DNA of 64,000 bases from Hymenobacter guriensis (GTDB lineage Bacteria > Bacteroidota > Bacteroidia > Cytophagales > Hymenobacteraceae), in the NCBI RefSeq assembly GCF_015773195.1, contig NZ_JADWYK010000001.1:186001-250000 (forward strand), in the 5' to 3' direction. Position numbers and translations under genes: made by a program. Under the pieces are notes generated by a model. That model did no database searches. It was given only the letters and a program-made list of their open reading frames with translations, and was not told the DNA's origin. Shown piece by piece: positions 18,474 to 26,946 of the stretch (positions are counted from its first letter, which is position 1; every line of letters begins with the position of its first letter).

Positions 18474-18898
18474 GGTTGAGGTGCCTCAGGCTCTGCCAGG
18501 TTTTGTGCCATCCGCTGCAATACGGCTAGCGTCAGGGCGTATTCTTCCGCCGAAATGCCCCGCACCACCTGCTCCCGCACCCGTTGCTGCGCCTCCAGGC
18601 GCTGCTGGTAGAGCCGTTGCCCGGCGGCTGTAAGCGCATAGCTTGCCTGGGCTTTCTGCAGCCAACCTTTCGCCCGAAACCCCTCCAATAGTTGCTGGAT
18701 TTCGGGAGGTGAAGCAAAAGGTGCAAGCGCCGCCAGCGCCTCGAAGGGTGCAGGGGAAGTTTGACTGACTGTTTGCAAAAGCTGCCAGCCCAGCCGCGTA
18801 AAGCCCGCTTGGTGTTGGGCTTCCTGAATGCGGCGGGTTAGCAGCTCATCCAGCTTTTTCAGCCAGTAGCCAATGGGTTGGTTGCCGGGTGGAGTCAT
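18470..18898 (-). CDS. MarR-family transcriptional regulator
   Basis: A 142-residue winged-helix protein. An N-terminal dimerisation helix (GYWLKKLDELLTRRIQEA) is followed by the wHTH core FTRLGWQLLQTVSQ, the recognition region PPEIQQLLEGFRAKGWLQKA and a wing with LTAAGQRLYQQ, then a C-terminal helix (VVRGISAEEYALTLAVLQRMAQNL). This is the layout of small MarR regulators that bind DNA as dimers and often respond to phenolics or oxidants. It converges on the EamA transporter gene, which may be a target, but no operator is obvious. Effector unknown. Confidence 0.83.
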   Translation of the reverse strand: MTPPGNQPIGYWLKKLDELLTRRIQEAQHQAGFTRLGWQLLQTVSQTSPAPFEALAALAPFASPPEIQQLLEGFRAKGWLQKAQASYALTAAGQRLYQQRLEAQQRVREQVVRGISAEEYALTLAVLQRMAQNLAEPEAPQP

Positions 18899-19031
18899 AA
18901 ATCAGAAAAAAAGTAGCAGGCCGGTTACGCCAGGCAGCGCCCGCTCCCCTATTTCTCGACGAATTTCCGGCCTGTATACTTTACGGCCAGCGCCGGGGTA
19001 CCGACCTTTATGGCTCCTTCTCCCCTACCCT

Positions 19032-20111
19032 GTGGAACCGGCCGAAACCCGCAAAATCATTCACCTCGACATGGATGCGTTCTACGCTTCCGTGGAGCAG
19101 CGTGATAATCCAGCTCTGCGCGGCAAGCCTGTGGCGGTGGGCGGCGCCCGGCAGCGGGGCGTGGTTGCGGCGGCCAGCTACGAGGCCCGGCAGTTTGGGG
19201 TGCGCTCGGCCATGCCCTCTACCACCGCGCTGCGCAAATGCCCCGAGCTGATTTTCGTAAAGCCCCGGTTTGAGGTCTATAAAGCTGTTTCCCGGCAGAT
19301 TCGCGAGATATTCGCCCAGTACACTCCCCTCATCGAGCCCTTGTCGTTGGACGAGGCCTACCTCGACGTGACCGACAACCTGCGGGGTCTGGGTTCCGCC
19401 ACGCAGATTGCCACCGAAATCCGGGCCGAGATTCTGCGCCAGACCCAGTTGACGGCTTCGGCCGGCATCAGCTACAATAAGTTTTTGGCCAAGCTGGCCT
19501 CTGATTACCGCAAGCCTAACGGGCAGTTTGTGATAAAGCCGGCGCAGGGACTGGCCTTTGTGGAAGGGCTAAGGGTGGGCGAGTTTCACGGCATTGGGCC
19601 GGCCACGGCGGCGCGGCTTAACCAGCTGGGTATCTTCTCAGGCCTCGATCTGCGCCAGCAGACGGAGACGTTCCTGCGTCAGCATTTCGGCAAGGCGGGC
19701 TCCTACTACTACCACATTGCCCGCGCCATCGACCACCGCCCTGTGCGCCCCGACCGGCAGCGCAAGTCCATTGGCTCCGAAACCACGTTCGAGCAGGACC
19801 TGACCACGCCGGAAGAGCTAAAAATTGGGTTGCAGCCCTGCCTGGAATCGGTGTGGGGCTATTGCCAGCGCGCCGACGTGCGGGGCCGCACCATAACGCT
19901 AAAAGTGAAGTACGCCGACTTCCAGCAGATTACCCGCAGCCGCACCCTGCTTGGGCCTGTCAGTTCCCAGGCAGCGCTGGAGCAAGTGAGCGGCGAATTG
20001 CTGGCCGGGCTGCTGCCTTTGCCCAAAGGCGTGCGTCTGCTGGGCGTCACGCTGTCGAACCTGGAAACGGAGGAAGAAGCGGCCGGCAAGCAGCTGGCCT
20101 TTCTGTTCTGA
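19032..20111 (+). CDS. dinB: DNA polymerase IV (Y-family, translesion)
   Basis: A 359-residue Y-family polymerase read from a GTG start at 19032, giving MEPAETRKIIHLDMDAFYASVEQ, the canonical N-terminus. Catalytic acidic residues are in HLDMDAF (Asp13) and SLDEAYLDVT. The palm, finger (VAAASYEARQFGVRSAMP), helix-hairpin-helix (FHGIGPATAARLNQLGI) and little-finger domains are complete, and the C-terminus (GKQLAFLF) resembles a beta-clamp binding peptide. The frame is open from 18873, but the upstream part overlaps the divergent MarR gene and is not conserved. It performs error-prone bypass synthesis. No LexA-like box was seen. Confidence 0.93.
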   Translation: MEPAETRKIIHLDMDAFYASVEQRDNPALRGKPVAVGGARQRGVVAAASYEARQFGVRSAMPSTTALRKCPELIFVKPRFEVYKAVSRQIREIFAQYTPLIEPLSLDEAYLDVTDNLRGLGSATQIATEIRAEILRQTQLTASAGISYNKFLAKLASDYRKPNGQFVIKPAQGLAFVEGLRVGEFHGIGPATAARLNQLGIFSGLDLRQQTETFLRQHFGKAGSYYYHIARAIDHRPVRPDRQRKSIGSETTFEQDLTTPEELKIGLQPCLESVWGYCQRADVRGRTITLKVKYADFQQITRSRTLLGPVSSQAALEQVSGELLAGLLPLPKGVRLLGVTLSNLETEEEAAGKQLAFLF

Positions 20112-20149
20112 CGCTGAATGCCTTATTGCGGCTAGCACAAGCAGCTCCA

Positions 20150-20190
20150 AAACAACACCGCCCAGCTACCGAAAGGCAACCGGGCGGTGT
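20150..20190. terminator. Hairpin terminator between dinB and Thr-rich gene
   Basis: ACACCGCCC (20155-20163) pairs with GGGCGGTGT (20182-20190) around an 18-base loop. On the minus strand the stem is followed by TTGTTTT, so it mainly serves the minus-strand gene ending at 20214. Confidence 0.7.
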
Positions 20191-20213
20191 GTCAATACAT
20201 GAAGTGAAGCCGA

Positions 20214-20546
20214 TTAGTCGGCCTTTACTTTCGACTTCTTCTTCTTATCCTTGGCTTTCACATCAGCCGGCTTATCGGTCATCGTGGTGCCCGCCTGGGT
20301 AACCCCCGTTCCGGATTGGGTTTCTACCGTAGTAGAGGTGGCTGGGGCCGTGGTGGGGGCGGGTGTGGTCGTAACGGTGGTATTTACGGTGCCCGAAGTA
20401 GCGGGAACGGTTGTACCGGTCTGGGTTTGCACGGTGGTGCTTTGCGTCGGCTGCGGGGTCGTCGTAGTGGTCGTGGTGCTGGTTTGGGCCGAAGCGGCAG
20501 TGGCACCGGTTACGAAGATGGCAGCGAGGGCGAGGAGCTTTTTCAT
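20214..20546 (-). CDS. Secreted Thr-rich low-complexity protein with basic tail
   Basis: A 110-residue product with a clean signal peptide (MKKLLALAAIFVTGATAASA-QT). The mature part is almost entirely Thr, Ser, Val, Pro, Gln and Ala, with repeated TTVQTQTGT- and TTTPAPTT-like units, and a strongly basic end (KAKDKKKKSKVKAD). It has no recognisable fold and is likely disordered, perhaps a cell-surface linker or a substrate for O-glycosylation, which is inference. The signal peptide, terminator and codon phase argue that it is real despite low complexity. Confidence 0.7.
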   Translation of the reverse strand: MKKLLALAAIFVTGATAASAQTSTTTTTTTPQPTQSTTVQTQTGTTVPATSGTVNTTVTTTPAPTTAPATSTTVETQSGTGVTQAGTTMTDKPADVKAKDKKKKSKVKAD

Positions 20547-20890
20547 GTCAGAGAGAGGTTCAGGTGGAACAACTAGTAGCAGTCAGGCAACTGCTTTTGA
20601 CTAGCCTTTAACGCGCCTCCGCTCTCTGGGTTCGGGCTGGCGCTACTCCGGCGGCTTTACCGCCCGTATCTGCCCACTTCTTCCGGCCTCATTCCGATGC
20701 GTCAATACGCGGTTAACAGCTGCCTGTATAACCTGCAATTTCGGCTTCTACAGCCTGGAAACGCTGCACAAGTCAGAATTAACTTTGCAATACAAAGTTC
20801 TTTAGTAAATTTACTGTTGCTATAGCAGACCCGCGGAAATTTTCCTTCGAATAGCTTGTGTTAAGTGTCTTGGCTTCTTCTTTTTCAGCA
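20547..20890. promoter_or_regulatory. Divergent regulatory region with two inverted repeats
   Basis: A 344-base gap between divergent genes. AACTTTG-N5-CAAAGTT lies at 20781-20799 and overlaps a TAACTTTG -7 element (20780-20787). The 12-bp palindrome AGTAAATTTACT follows at 20804-20815. Their position over a plausible promoter 100 bases before the MpaB-like gene suggests operators. No coding sequence is supported here. Confidence 0.5.
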
Positions 20891-21688
20891 ATGTCACAGT
20901 GCCCGAAATACTTTGTGGATCCTGATTCCGTGGTGCGCGCCATCTGGGGCAAGGCCGACACGGTTCTGTTCATTTTTGCGGGTGCCGCCGCCGAATTTGC
21001 GCTGAACAAAGCCGTGGACTGGCTTTATTTCACCGGCCGCCTCCCCGCCGACCCATTGGCCCGCCTGTTCTCTACCGTGGAATACGCCCGCCGGATTGTG
21101 TTTGCCGAACGCGCTGGTGCTGAGCAGGCCATTGACTCAATTACTGCCATTCACGCGGCGGTAGAAGCCAAGCGTGGCATGGCCATTCCCGCCTGGGCCT
21201 ACCGCGACGTGCTCTTCATGCTCATCGACTACTCCATTCGCGCCTTCGAAACGCTGGAGCGGCCACTCAGCCCGGCGGAAAAGCAGGAAGTTTTTGCGGT
21301 CTTCACCCGCATAGGCCAGCGCATGGGCATTCCCGAGTTGCCATCCTCGCACGCGAAGTGGCTTCAAACCAGAGAGGAACATTTAGCCCAGCACCTGGAG
21401 TACAGCACGTTCACCGCCGATTTATACCAGCAATACGCGCGGCACTTAGGGCCCGTGCGCTACCGCCTATTGCTGCAGGCCCAGCGGGTCGTGGCCCCAC
21501 TTCAGGTAAGGCAGTTATTGCGCCTTGGCCGTACGCCCTGGCTGCGGCCGGCGCTATTTATTTACCGCTACACGCAGCACCTACGCTTCAGCAAATGGGC
21601 GCGCACCAGTCTGCTTCCCGACGAGTACAGGCAGAAAATCCTGCGGCTGGATATTGTTCCTTCAGCCGTTGCTGCCGCTGCCGGCTAA
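20891..21688 (+). CDS. MpaB/DUF2236-family oxygenase-like protein
   Basis: A 265-residue cytosolic protein of the DUF2236 family, which includes the heme-dependent latex-clearing rubber oxygenase and MpaB. The pattern is present: an N-terminal VRAIWGKADTVLFIFAGAAAEFALNKAVDW segment, a helix with STVEYARRIVFA, ITAIHAAVEAKRGMAIPAWAYRD, then DYSIRAFETLERPLS. Candidate heme or metal ligands are the histidines in ITAIHAAV and those after residue 155, but I cannot assign them with confidence. Substrate is unknown. The ATG at 20891 is used; the upstream in-frame codons start from a weaker codon at 20858. The unit ends at the terminator at 21691-21721. Confidence 0.83.
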   Translation: MSQCPKYFVDPDSVVRAIWGKADTVLFIFAGAAAEFALNKAVDWLYFTGRLPADPLARLFSTVEYARRIVFAERAGAEQAIDSITAIHAAVEAKRGMAIPAWAYRDVLFMLIDYSIRAFETLERPLSPAEKQEVFAVFTRIGQRMGIPELPSSHAKWLQTREEHLAQHLEYSTFTADLYQQYARHLGPVRYRLLLQAQRVVAPLQVRQLLRLGRTPWLRPALFIYRYTQHLRFSKWARTSLLPDEYRQKILRLDIVPSAVAAAAG

Positions 21689-21690
21689 GC

Positions 21691-21721
21691 AAAAAGGCCG
21701 CTCCTTTAGGAACGGCCTTTG
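21691..21721. terminator. Bidirectional terminator between MpaB-like gene and argF'
   Basis: AAAGGCCG (21693-21700) pairs with CGGCCTTT (21713-21720), with TCC/GGA inside. A and T runs on the two flanks let it act for both convergent genes. Confidence 0.85.
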
Positions 21722-21742
21722 CGTTGGTAGCTACTGGCTGAT

Positions 21743-22687
21743 TTATTTCAGCAGCTCGTGCAGCACCGTTTGCATAGAAAATACCCGGTTGCCGGCTTCC
21801 TGAATCACTAATGAATTCGGTGAATCCAGAATGGCATCCGACACTTCCACGTTGCGGCGCACCGGCAGGCAGTGCAGAAACTTCGCGTCGTGGGTGCCGG
21901 CCAGGTGCTCGGGCGTGAGCATCCAGCTCGGGTCGTTGCTGATAACCTGGCCGTAGTCCTGGTAGCTGCTCCAGTTCTTGGCCTGCACGAAATCGGCGCC
22001 TTCCAGGGCCTTCTTCTGGTCGTGCTCGATGCGGGCGCCTTTCGTGAACCTGGGGTCCAGCTCGTAGCCCTCGGGGTGGGTGATGACAAAGTCGACCCAG
22101 TCGATTTCCGAGAACCAGTCGCAGAAGGAATTGGGCACGCACTGGGGCAGGGCGCGCACGTGCGGGGCCCAGGTCAGCACCACTTTCACCCGCTCCTGCT
22201 GCTTGGTTTCGGCCACCGTAATCAAATCGGCAAACGACTGCAGGGGGTGCAAAGTGGCGCTTTCCAGGCTGATAACCGGCACGGTGGCGTATTGCAGAAT
22301 CTTGTTGAATACCACTTCGCCGTAGTCCTCCGCCTTGTCCTTGAGGGTAGGGAAGGTGCGCACGCCCAGCACGTCGCAGTATTGGCTCATCACGGCAATG
22401 GCGTCCTTGATGTGCTCCTGCGTGCCGCCGTTCATCACCGCGCCGTCGGCCATTTCCAGGGTCCAGGAGTCGGCGCCGGCGTTGAGCACCCAGGCTTGCG
22501 CACCCAGATTATAGGCCGCCTTTACGGAGCTGAGGCGGGTGCGCAGGCTGGGGTTGAAGAAAATCAACCCGACGGTTTTGTTGCGCCCGATATGCTGGTA
22601 GCCGTAGGGGTTAGCTTTGATTTCCAGGGCCTGCTGCAACAGGGCTTTATAGTCGCCCGCATCGGCGAAGGAGGTGAAGTTTTTCAT
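21743..22687 (-). CDS. argF': N-acyl-L-ornithine carbamoyltransferase (N-acetyl or N-succinyl type)
   Basis: A 314-residue transcarbamylase that carbamoylates an N-acylated ornithine, the variant arginine route of Bacteroidota. It aligns end to end with the Bacteroides fragilis succinylornithine enzyme as I remember it: IFFNPSLRTRLSS (carbamoyl phosphate loop), ESATLHPLQSFADL, VLTWAPHVRALPQ and FLHCLPVRRN. Residue 90, Pro in the B. fragilis succinyl enzyme and Glu in the Xanthomonas acetyl enzyme (Glu92), is Gln here, so acyl specificity is open. Carbamoyl phosphate would come from carAB coded nearby. It lies on the minus strand, about 300 bases after a small membrane-protein gene. Confidence 0.92.
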   Translation of the reverse strand: MKNFTSFADAGDYKALLQQALEIKANPYGYQHIGRNKTVGLIFFNPSLRTRLSSVKAAYNLGAQAWVLNAGADSWTLEMADGAVMNGGTQEHIKDAIAVMSQYCDVLGVRTFPTLKDKAEDYGEVVFNKILQYATVPVISLESATLHPLQSFADLITVAETKQQERVKVVLTWAPHVRALPQCVPNSFCDWFSEIDWVDFVITHPEGYELDPRFTKGARIEHDQKKALEGADFVQAKNWSSYQDYGQVISNDPSWMLTPEHLAGTHDAKFLHCLPVRRNVEVSDAILDSPNSLVIQEAGNRVFSMQTVLHELLK

Positions 22688-22985
22688 TGAGTAATTGTTA
22701 GCCTCTTTTTCTTATCAAAAAGAGCTTTTGCTCAGTAGGAACCCATACATACACAAAGCTGCCAACCGGATAAGCTGAAAAGTATGCGTAGCAATTGCCG
22801 GGTTTGTGGAGGTACTGATTTTGTACGAATTGTCTGCTGCACCGGAAGTCTTGCAGATTGCCAAATTCAGTTGAATTAATGTAAACCTTATCCTCAGTAC
22901 GTACAGGTGTGGGTAGCCATTTCGAACGTTCGATTGACTGAAACGAACGTGTAGATTTATTATATTGATCTTCCGTGAAGTTGGG
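22688..22985. other. AT-rich intergenic stretch
   Basis: About 300 bases, clearly more AT-rich than the surroundings. It holds the 12-bp palindrome TCGAACGTTCGA at 22922-22933 and an ACACAAAGCTG stretch near 22753 that could be a weak minus-strand -7 element for argF'. No gene is seen. Confidence 0.5.
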
Positions 22986-23261
22986 TCAATTTTCAGTTGA
23001 AATAGGAATTAATTTCTTCGAAGACAGGACATTGTATTCGAAGAAATCAAAAACTTCGCCGTGATTCGTCAACCCAATGAGGTCATGGCTACACTCCAAG
23101 CTCAAAAGCACATCTGGCTTGCCGAATAAATCTTTGCCCGCTGTTTCTTTAGGCGGCTGTCGAAACCAAGCACTATCAAAAATCAAAATCCCACAGACAA
23201 GAGAAACGAATAGGCTAAGCACAATGCCTAAACCTATCCTAACGGAGTTTCTGCTTGTCAT
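22986..23261 (-). CDS. Small single-pass membrane protein of unknown function
   Basis: A 91-residue product with one N-terminal membrane segment (GLGIVLSLFVSLVCGILIF) and a 60-residue soluble tail containing LLSLECSHDLIGLTNHGEVFDFFEY. The family is not recognised. The ATG at 23261 places the membrane segment at the N-terminus; a longer frame reaches 23291. It begins 32 bases after the carB stop on the same strand and may be read from the car transcript. Its base composition is lower in GC than carB, which suggests recent arrival. Confidence 0.5.
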   Translation of the reverse strand: MTSRNSVRIGLGIVLSLFVSLVCGILIFDSAWFRQPPKETAGKDLFGKPDVLLSLECSHDLIGLTNHGEVFDFFEYNVLSSKKLIPISTEN

Positions 23262-23293
23262 GGTGTGATGTTGAAAGCTTCGAATTATCAAGA

Positions 23294-26200
23294 TTACATC
23301 GCCTTATACTCGTTCCAGCTTTTAATCTTCAAGTCCTTCATTTCCAATGAGCAGAAGGCCTGAATAAACGCCTTCGCCAGCCGCGCATTCGTCAGCAAGC
23401 CGACGCCGAAATCCACAGCGGTGCGGCGGATTTTGTAGTCGTTATCCAGCTCGCCTTTCGACAGGTTCTTGGGGATGTTAATAACCAGGTCGATTTTCTT
23501 CTCCTTCAGGTATGTCAGCACGTTGGGCTCCTGCAGCTCATCGGGCCAGAAGAGGAGGCTGCTGGGGATGCCGTTTTCGGCGAAGAAGCGGTGCGTGCCT
23601 TGGGTGGCGTACACGGTGTAGCCCTTTTTGATGAGCAGCGCGGCGGGCGCGAGCAGGGCCACTTTCGAGATAATAGGGCCGCCGGAAATCAGCACCGATT
23701 GTTGCGGGATTTTGTAGCCCACGCTCAGCATCGATTTCAGCAGAGCTTCCTCGGCCGTATCGCCCAGGCAGCCAACTTCGCCGGTGCTCACCATGTCGAC
23801 GCGCAGCACCGGGTCGGCGCCGGGCAGGCGGGTAAACGAGAACTGCGGGGCCTTCACGCCCACGAAGGGCAAATCGTAGACCCGCTCGCTGTCGTCACGT
23901 TCCACCTTCTTGCCCAGCAGCACCTGGGTGGCCTTTTGGATGAGGTTGTGACCCGAGACTTTCGAGACGAACGGGAAGGAGCGCGAGGCGCGGATGTTGC
24001 ACTCAATCACCCGGATTTCGCCGTTTTTCTCCAGGAACTGGATGTTAAACGGGCCGCTGATTTCGTAGCGCTTGGCAATCTTTTCGGCAATGATTTTCAG
24101 CTTGCGGATAGTGCCCACGTACACCCGTTGGGGCGGGTAGTACATGGTGGCGTCGCCGGAGTGCACGCCGGCAAACTCCACGTGCTCGGAAATGGCATAG
24201 CTCACAATCTCGCCGTGGTCGGCCACCGCGTCGAGCTCAATTTCCTTGGCTTCCTGGATGAACTCCGACACCACCACCGGGTATTCGGAGCTTACTTCCA
24301 CGGCGGTTTGCAGGAAGGCTTCCAGCTCGAAGGTATTGGATACCACGTTCATGGCCGCGCCCGACAGCACGTAGCTCGGCCGGATGAGTACCGGGAAACC
24401 GACCTCGCGCACGAACTCGTGCATGGCTTCCAGCGAGGTCAGCTCTTTCCAGCGGGGCTGGGCAATGCCCAGCTCGTCCATGATGCTGGAGAACTTGTGG
24501 CGGTTCTCGGCCTCGTCGATGCGGGCCGGCTTGGTGCCCAGGATGGGCGCCTCGGCCTCGGCGAGGCGGGTAGCGAGATTGTTCGGAATCTGGCCGCCGG
24601 TGCTCAGGATTACGCCTTGGGGCTGCTCGAACTCCAGAATATCCATCACCCGCTCGAAGCTCAGCTCCTCGAAATACAGCCGGTCGCTGACGTCATAGTC
24701 CGTAGAAACGGTTTCGGGGTTGTAGTTGATGATGATGGTTTTGTAACCTTCCTCGGCGGCCGTTTGCACGGCATTCACGCCGCACCAGTCGAACTCCACC
24801 GAGCTGCCAATGCGGTACACGCCCGAGCCCAGCACCACTACCGACTTGTCGGTTTCCGGCGCCAGGTCGTTTTCGGTGCCGTGGTAGGTACTGTAGAGGT
24901 AATTGGTTTTGGCCGGGAATTCGGCCGCCAGCGTGTCAATCTGCTTGATGACGGGCAGTACGCCTAGGGCCTTGCGGCGGGCGCGCACCAGCAGCTCGTC
25001 GGCCTTCACGTCGCCCTCGCCGAGCAGCTTCACGGCAATCTGCTGATCTGAAAAACCGGCGCGTTTCACATCGCGCAGTAGGCCAGTTTCCAGGGCGTCT
25101 AGGCCATTGCCGCGCTTCTCTGCCAGCTTGTTGCCCAGCTTGAAAATGGCAAACAGGCGCTGCAGGAACCAGTGGTCAATCTTAGTCAGATCGTGCACCT
25201 GGTCCAGCGTGTAGCCGGCCTCAAACGCCAGGTTGATGGCGAAGATGCGCTCCTCGTTCGGCTCGCTCAGCAGCTTGTCGATGGTGGCGTTATCCACGGT
25301 TTCGGGCTTGTTGGCCACGAAGCCGCGCTTGCCGGTGTCCAGCATCCGCAGGCCTTTCTGAATGGCTTCCTCGAACGATTTGCCGATGGCCATGACCTCG
25401 CCCACGCTCTTCATGGCGCTGCCAATCTGCCGGTTCACGCCTTCGAATTTGCTCAGGTCCCAGCGCGGCAGCTTCACCACCACGTAGTCCAGGGCCGGCT
25501 CGAAAAAGGCCGAGGTAGTCTGCGTCACGCTGTTTTTCAGCTCGGCCAGCGAGTAGCCCAAACTCAGCTTGGCGGCCACAAACGCCAGCGGGTAGCCCGT
25601 GGCCTTGGAGGCCAGCGCCGAGGAGCGCGACAGGCGCGCGTTCACCTCAATCACGCGGTAATCCTCCGAAACGGGGTCGAGGGCGTACTGAATGTTGCAC
25701 TCGCCCACGATGCCCAGGTGGCGGATGGTCTTGATGCCGATGCTGCGCAGCTTGTGGTACTCGCGGTTGCTCAGCGTTTGGGACGGGGCCACCACGATGC
25801 TCTCCCCGGTGTGAATGCCGATGGGGTCGAAGTTCTCCATGTTGCAGACCGTGATGCAGTTATCGTACTGGTCGCGCACCACTTCGTACTCCACTTCCTT
25901 CCAGCCCTTCAAGGATTCTTCCACCAGAATCTGGTCGGAAGTGGTGAAGGATTTCTGGGCTAGGGCCCGCAGCTCGTCCATGTTGTTGGCGAAGCCGCTG
26001 CCCAGGCCGCCCAGCGCAAATGCCGCCCGCACGATGATGGGAAAGCCGATTTTCTCGCCCGCCGCCAGGGCGTCTTCCATCGTCGTCACGGCCACGCTGC
26101 GGGCCGTGAGCACGCCAATCTGGTCGAGCTTGTCCTTGAAAATATCCCGGTCCTCGGTGTCGATGATGCTCTGCACAGGCGTGCCCAACACCTTCACCCC

Positions 26201-26524
26201 GTATTTCTCGAACACGCCGCCGCGGAACAGGGCCACGGCGCAGTTCAGCGCCGTCTGGCCGCCAAAGGCCACCAGAATGCCATCGGGCTGCTCTTTTTTG
26301 ATGACTTCCTCCACGAAGAAGGGCGTTACGGGCAGAAAGTACACGTCGTCGGCAATGTTGTCCGACGTCTGCACGGTGGCGATGTTGGGGTTGATGAGGA
26401 TGGTGCGGATACCTTCCTCTTTCAGCGCCTTGAGGGCCTGGGAACCGGAGTAGTCGAACTCGCCGGCCTCGCCGATTTTGAGCGCGCCGGAACCGAGGAT
26501 GAGAACTTTGTTGGGTTTGTTCAT
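23294..26524 (-). CDS. carB: Carbamoyl-phosphate synthase, large subunit
   Basis: A 1076-residue enzyme, normal for the family, with two homologous ATP-grasp halves and a C-terminal allosteric domain. The first half starts VLILGSGALKIGEAGEFDYSG with INPNIATVQTS and RAAFALGGLGSG. The second starts VVVLGSGVYRIGSSVEFDWCG with PSYVLSGAAM. The MGS-like end carries KEKKIDLVINIPKN. With CarA it makes carbamoyl phosphate from glutamine-derived ammonia, bicarbonate and 2 ATP, for arginine (argF') and pyrimidines. carA lies upstream on the same strand, but the two are separated by an 817-bp repeat-bounded insertion. Confidence 0.97.
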   Translation of the reverse strand: MNKPNKVLILGSGALKIGEAGEFDYSGSQALKALKEEGIRTILINPNIATVQTSDNIADDVYFLPVTPFFVEEVIKKEQPDGILVAFGGQTALNCAVALFRGGVFEKYGVKVLGTPVQSIIDTEDRDIFKDKLDQIGVLTARSVAVTTMEDALAAGEKIGFPIIVRAAFALGGLGSGFANNMDELRALAQKSFTTSDQILVEESLKGWKEVEYEVVRDQYDNCITVCNMENFDPIGIHTGESIVVAPSQTLSNREYHKLRSIGIKTIRHLGIVGECNIQYALDPVSEDYRVIEVNARLSRSSALASKATGYPLAFVAAKLSLGYSLAELKNSVTQTTSAFFEPALDYVVVKLPRWDLSKFEGVNRQIGSAMKSVGEVMAIGKSFEEAIQKGLRMLDTGKRGFVANKPETVDNATIDKLLSEPNEERIFAINLAFEAGYTLDQVHDLTKIDHWFLQRLFAIFKLGNKLAEKRGNGLDALETGLLRDVKRAGFSDQQIAVKLLGEGDVKADELLVRARRKALGVLPVIKQIDTLAAEFPAKTNYLYSTYHGTENDLAPETDKSVVVLGSGVYRIGSSVEFDWCGVNAVQTAAEEGYKTIIINYNPETVSTDYDVSDRLYFEELSFERVMDILEFEQPQGVILSTGGQIPNNLATRLAEAEAPILGTKPARIDEAENRHKFSSIMDELGIAQPRWKELTSLEAMHEFVREVGFPVLIRPSYVLSGAAMNVVSNTFELEAFLQTAVEVSSEYPVVVSEFIQEAKEIELDAVADHGEIVSYAISEHVEFAGVHSGDATMYYPPQRVYVGTIRKLKIIAEKIAKRYEISGPFNIQFLEKNGEIRVIECNIRASRSFPFVSKVSGHNLIQKATQVLLGKKVERDDSERVYDLPFVGVKAPQFSFTRLPGADPVLRVDMVSTGEVGCLGDTAEEALLKSMLSVGYKIPQQSVLISGGPIISKVALLAPAALLIKKGYTVYATQGTHRFFAENGIPSSLLFWPDELQEPNVLTYLKEKKIDLVINIPKNLSKGELDNDYKIRRTAVDFGVGLLTNARLAKAFIQAFCSLEMKDLKIKSWNEYKAM

Positions 26525-26564
26525 TCTAAGGGTTGTATTCTTTTTGAACGTCTGGCGGAGTAAT

Positions 26565-26621
26565 CAGAACGTCATGTTGAGCGGAGCGCAGCGAAGTCGA
26601 AACATCTCTACCGCTTCGTTG
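26565..26621. repeat. Terminal inverted repeat of the carAB element (carB side)
   Basis: It begins CAGAACGTCATGTTGAGCGG and ends CTCTACCGCTTCGTTG. It is the reverse complement of 27325-27381 with two differences, and shares the core GTCATG-TGAGC then CATCTC with the hairpin at 32511-32596 and the element at 59156-59576. Confidence 0.85.
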
Positions 26622-26626
26622 CAAAA

Positions 26627-26917
26627 TCAGCCAGTCCAGGTTTCTAAATCAATGGCTTGCCAGGTCGGATTAAATGCGGTAATCAGCGCATCCTTCTTCC
26701 GGCGCGTCCAGCCTTTTAATTGTTTCTCTCTTGCTATTGCTTGAGTGGCATCAGGTACTATTTCAAAATACACCAACAAATCCGTCTGATACCGTCCGGT
26801 GAATTTCCCGACGTCGCCTCGGCTGTTGCTGTGCTCGTAAAGTCGCCGCGTGAGGTCGTTGGTGATGCCGATGTAGAGCACGGTTTGGGTTTGATTGGTC
26901 AGGATGTAGACGTACAT
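26627..26917 (-). CDS. Small GIY-YIG endonuclease of the repeat-bounded element
   Basis: A 96-residue single-domain GIY-YIG protein. The first strand is YVYILTN, the second YIGITNDLTRRLYEH with the catalytic Arg, and the Glu metal ligand is in IAREKQLKGWTRR. A KFTGRYQTDLLVYFE strand lies between. The Gly of the first motif is replaced, as often in this UPF0213/URI-like group. By eye, 62 of 95 residues match the nuclease at 59223-59519, and both end in W-x-G. The stop lies 5 bases from the terminal repeat, so gene and repeat move as one unit. Expected to nick or cut DNA. A role in mobilising the repeat is inference. Confidence 0.9.
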   Translation of the reverse strand: MYVYILTNQTQTVLYIGITNDLTRRLYEHSNSRGDVGKFTGRYQTDLLVYFEIVPDATQAIAREKQLKGWTRRKKDALITAFNPTWQAIDLETWTG

Positions 26918-26946
26918 ACTGTCTTATTAGAAGCATAATCACACAA

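Noticed and set aside
23591..24967. 458-codon open frame antisense to carB
   Set aside because: It is rich in Gly, His, Val and Arg with no family pattern and is explained by the codon bias of the high-GC carB gene on the other strand.
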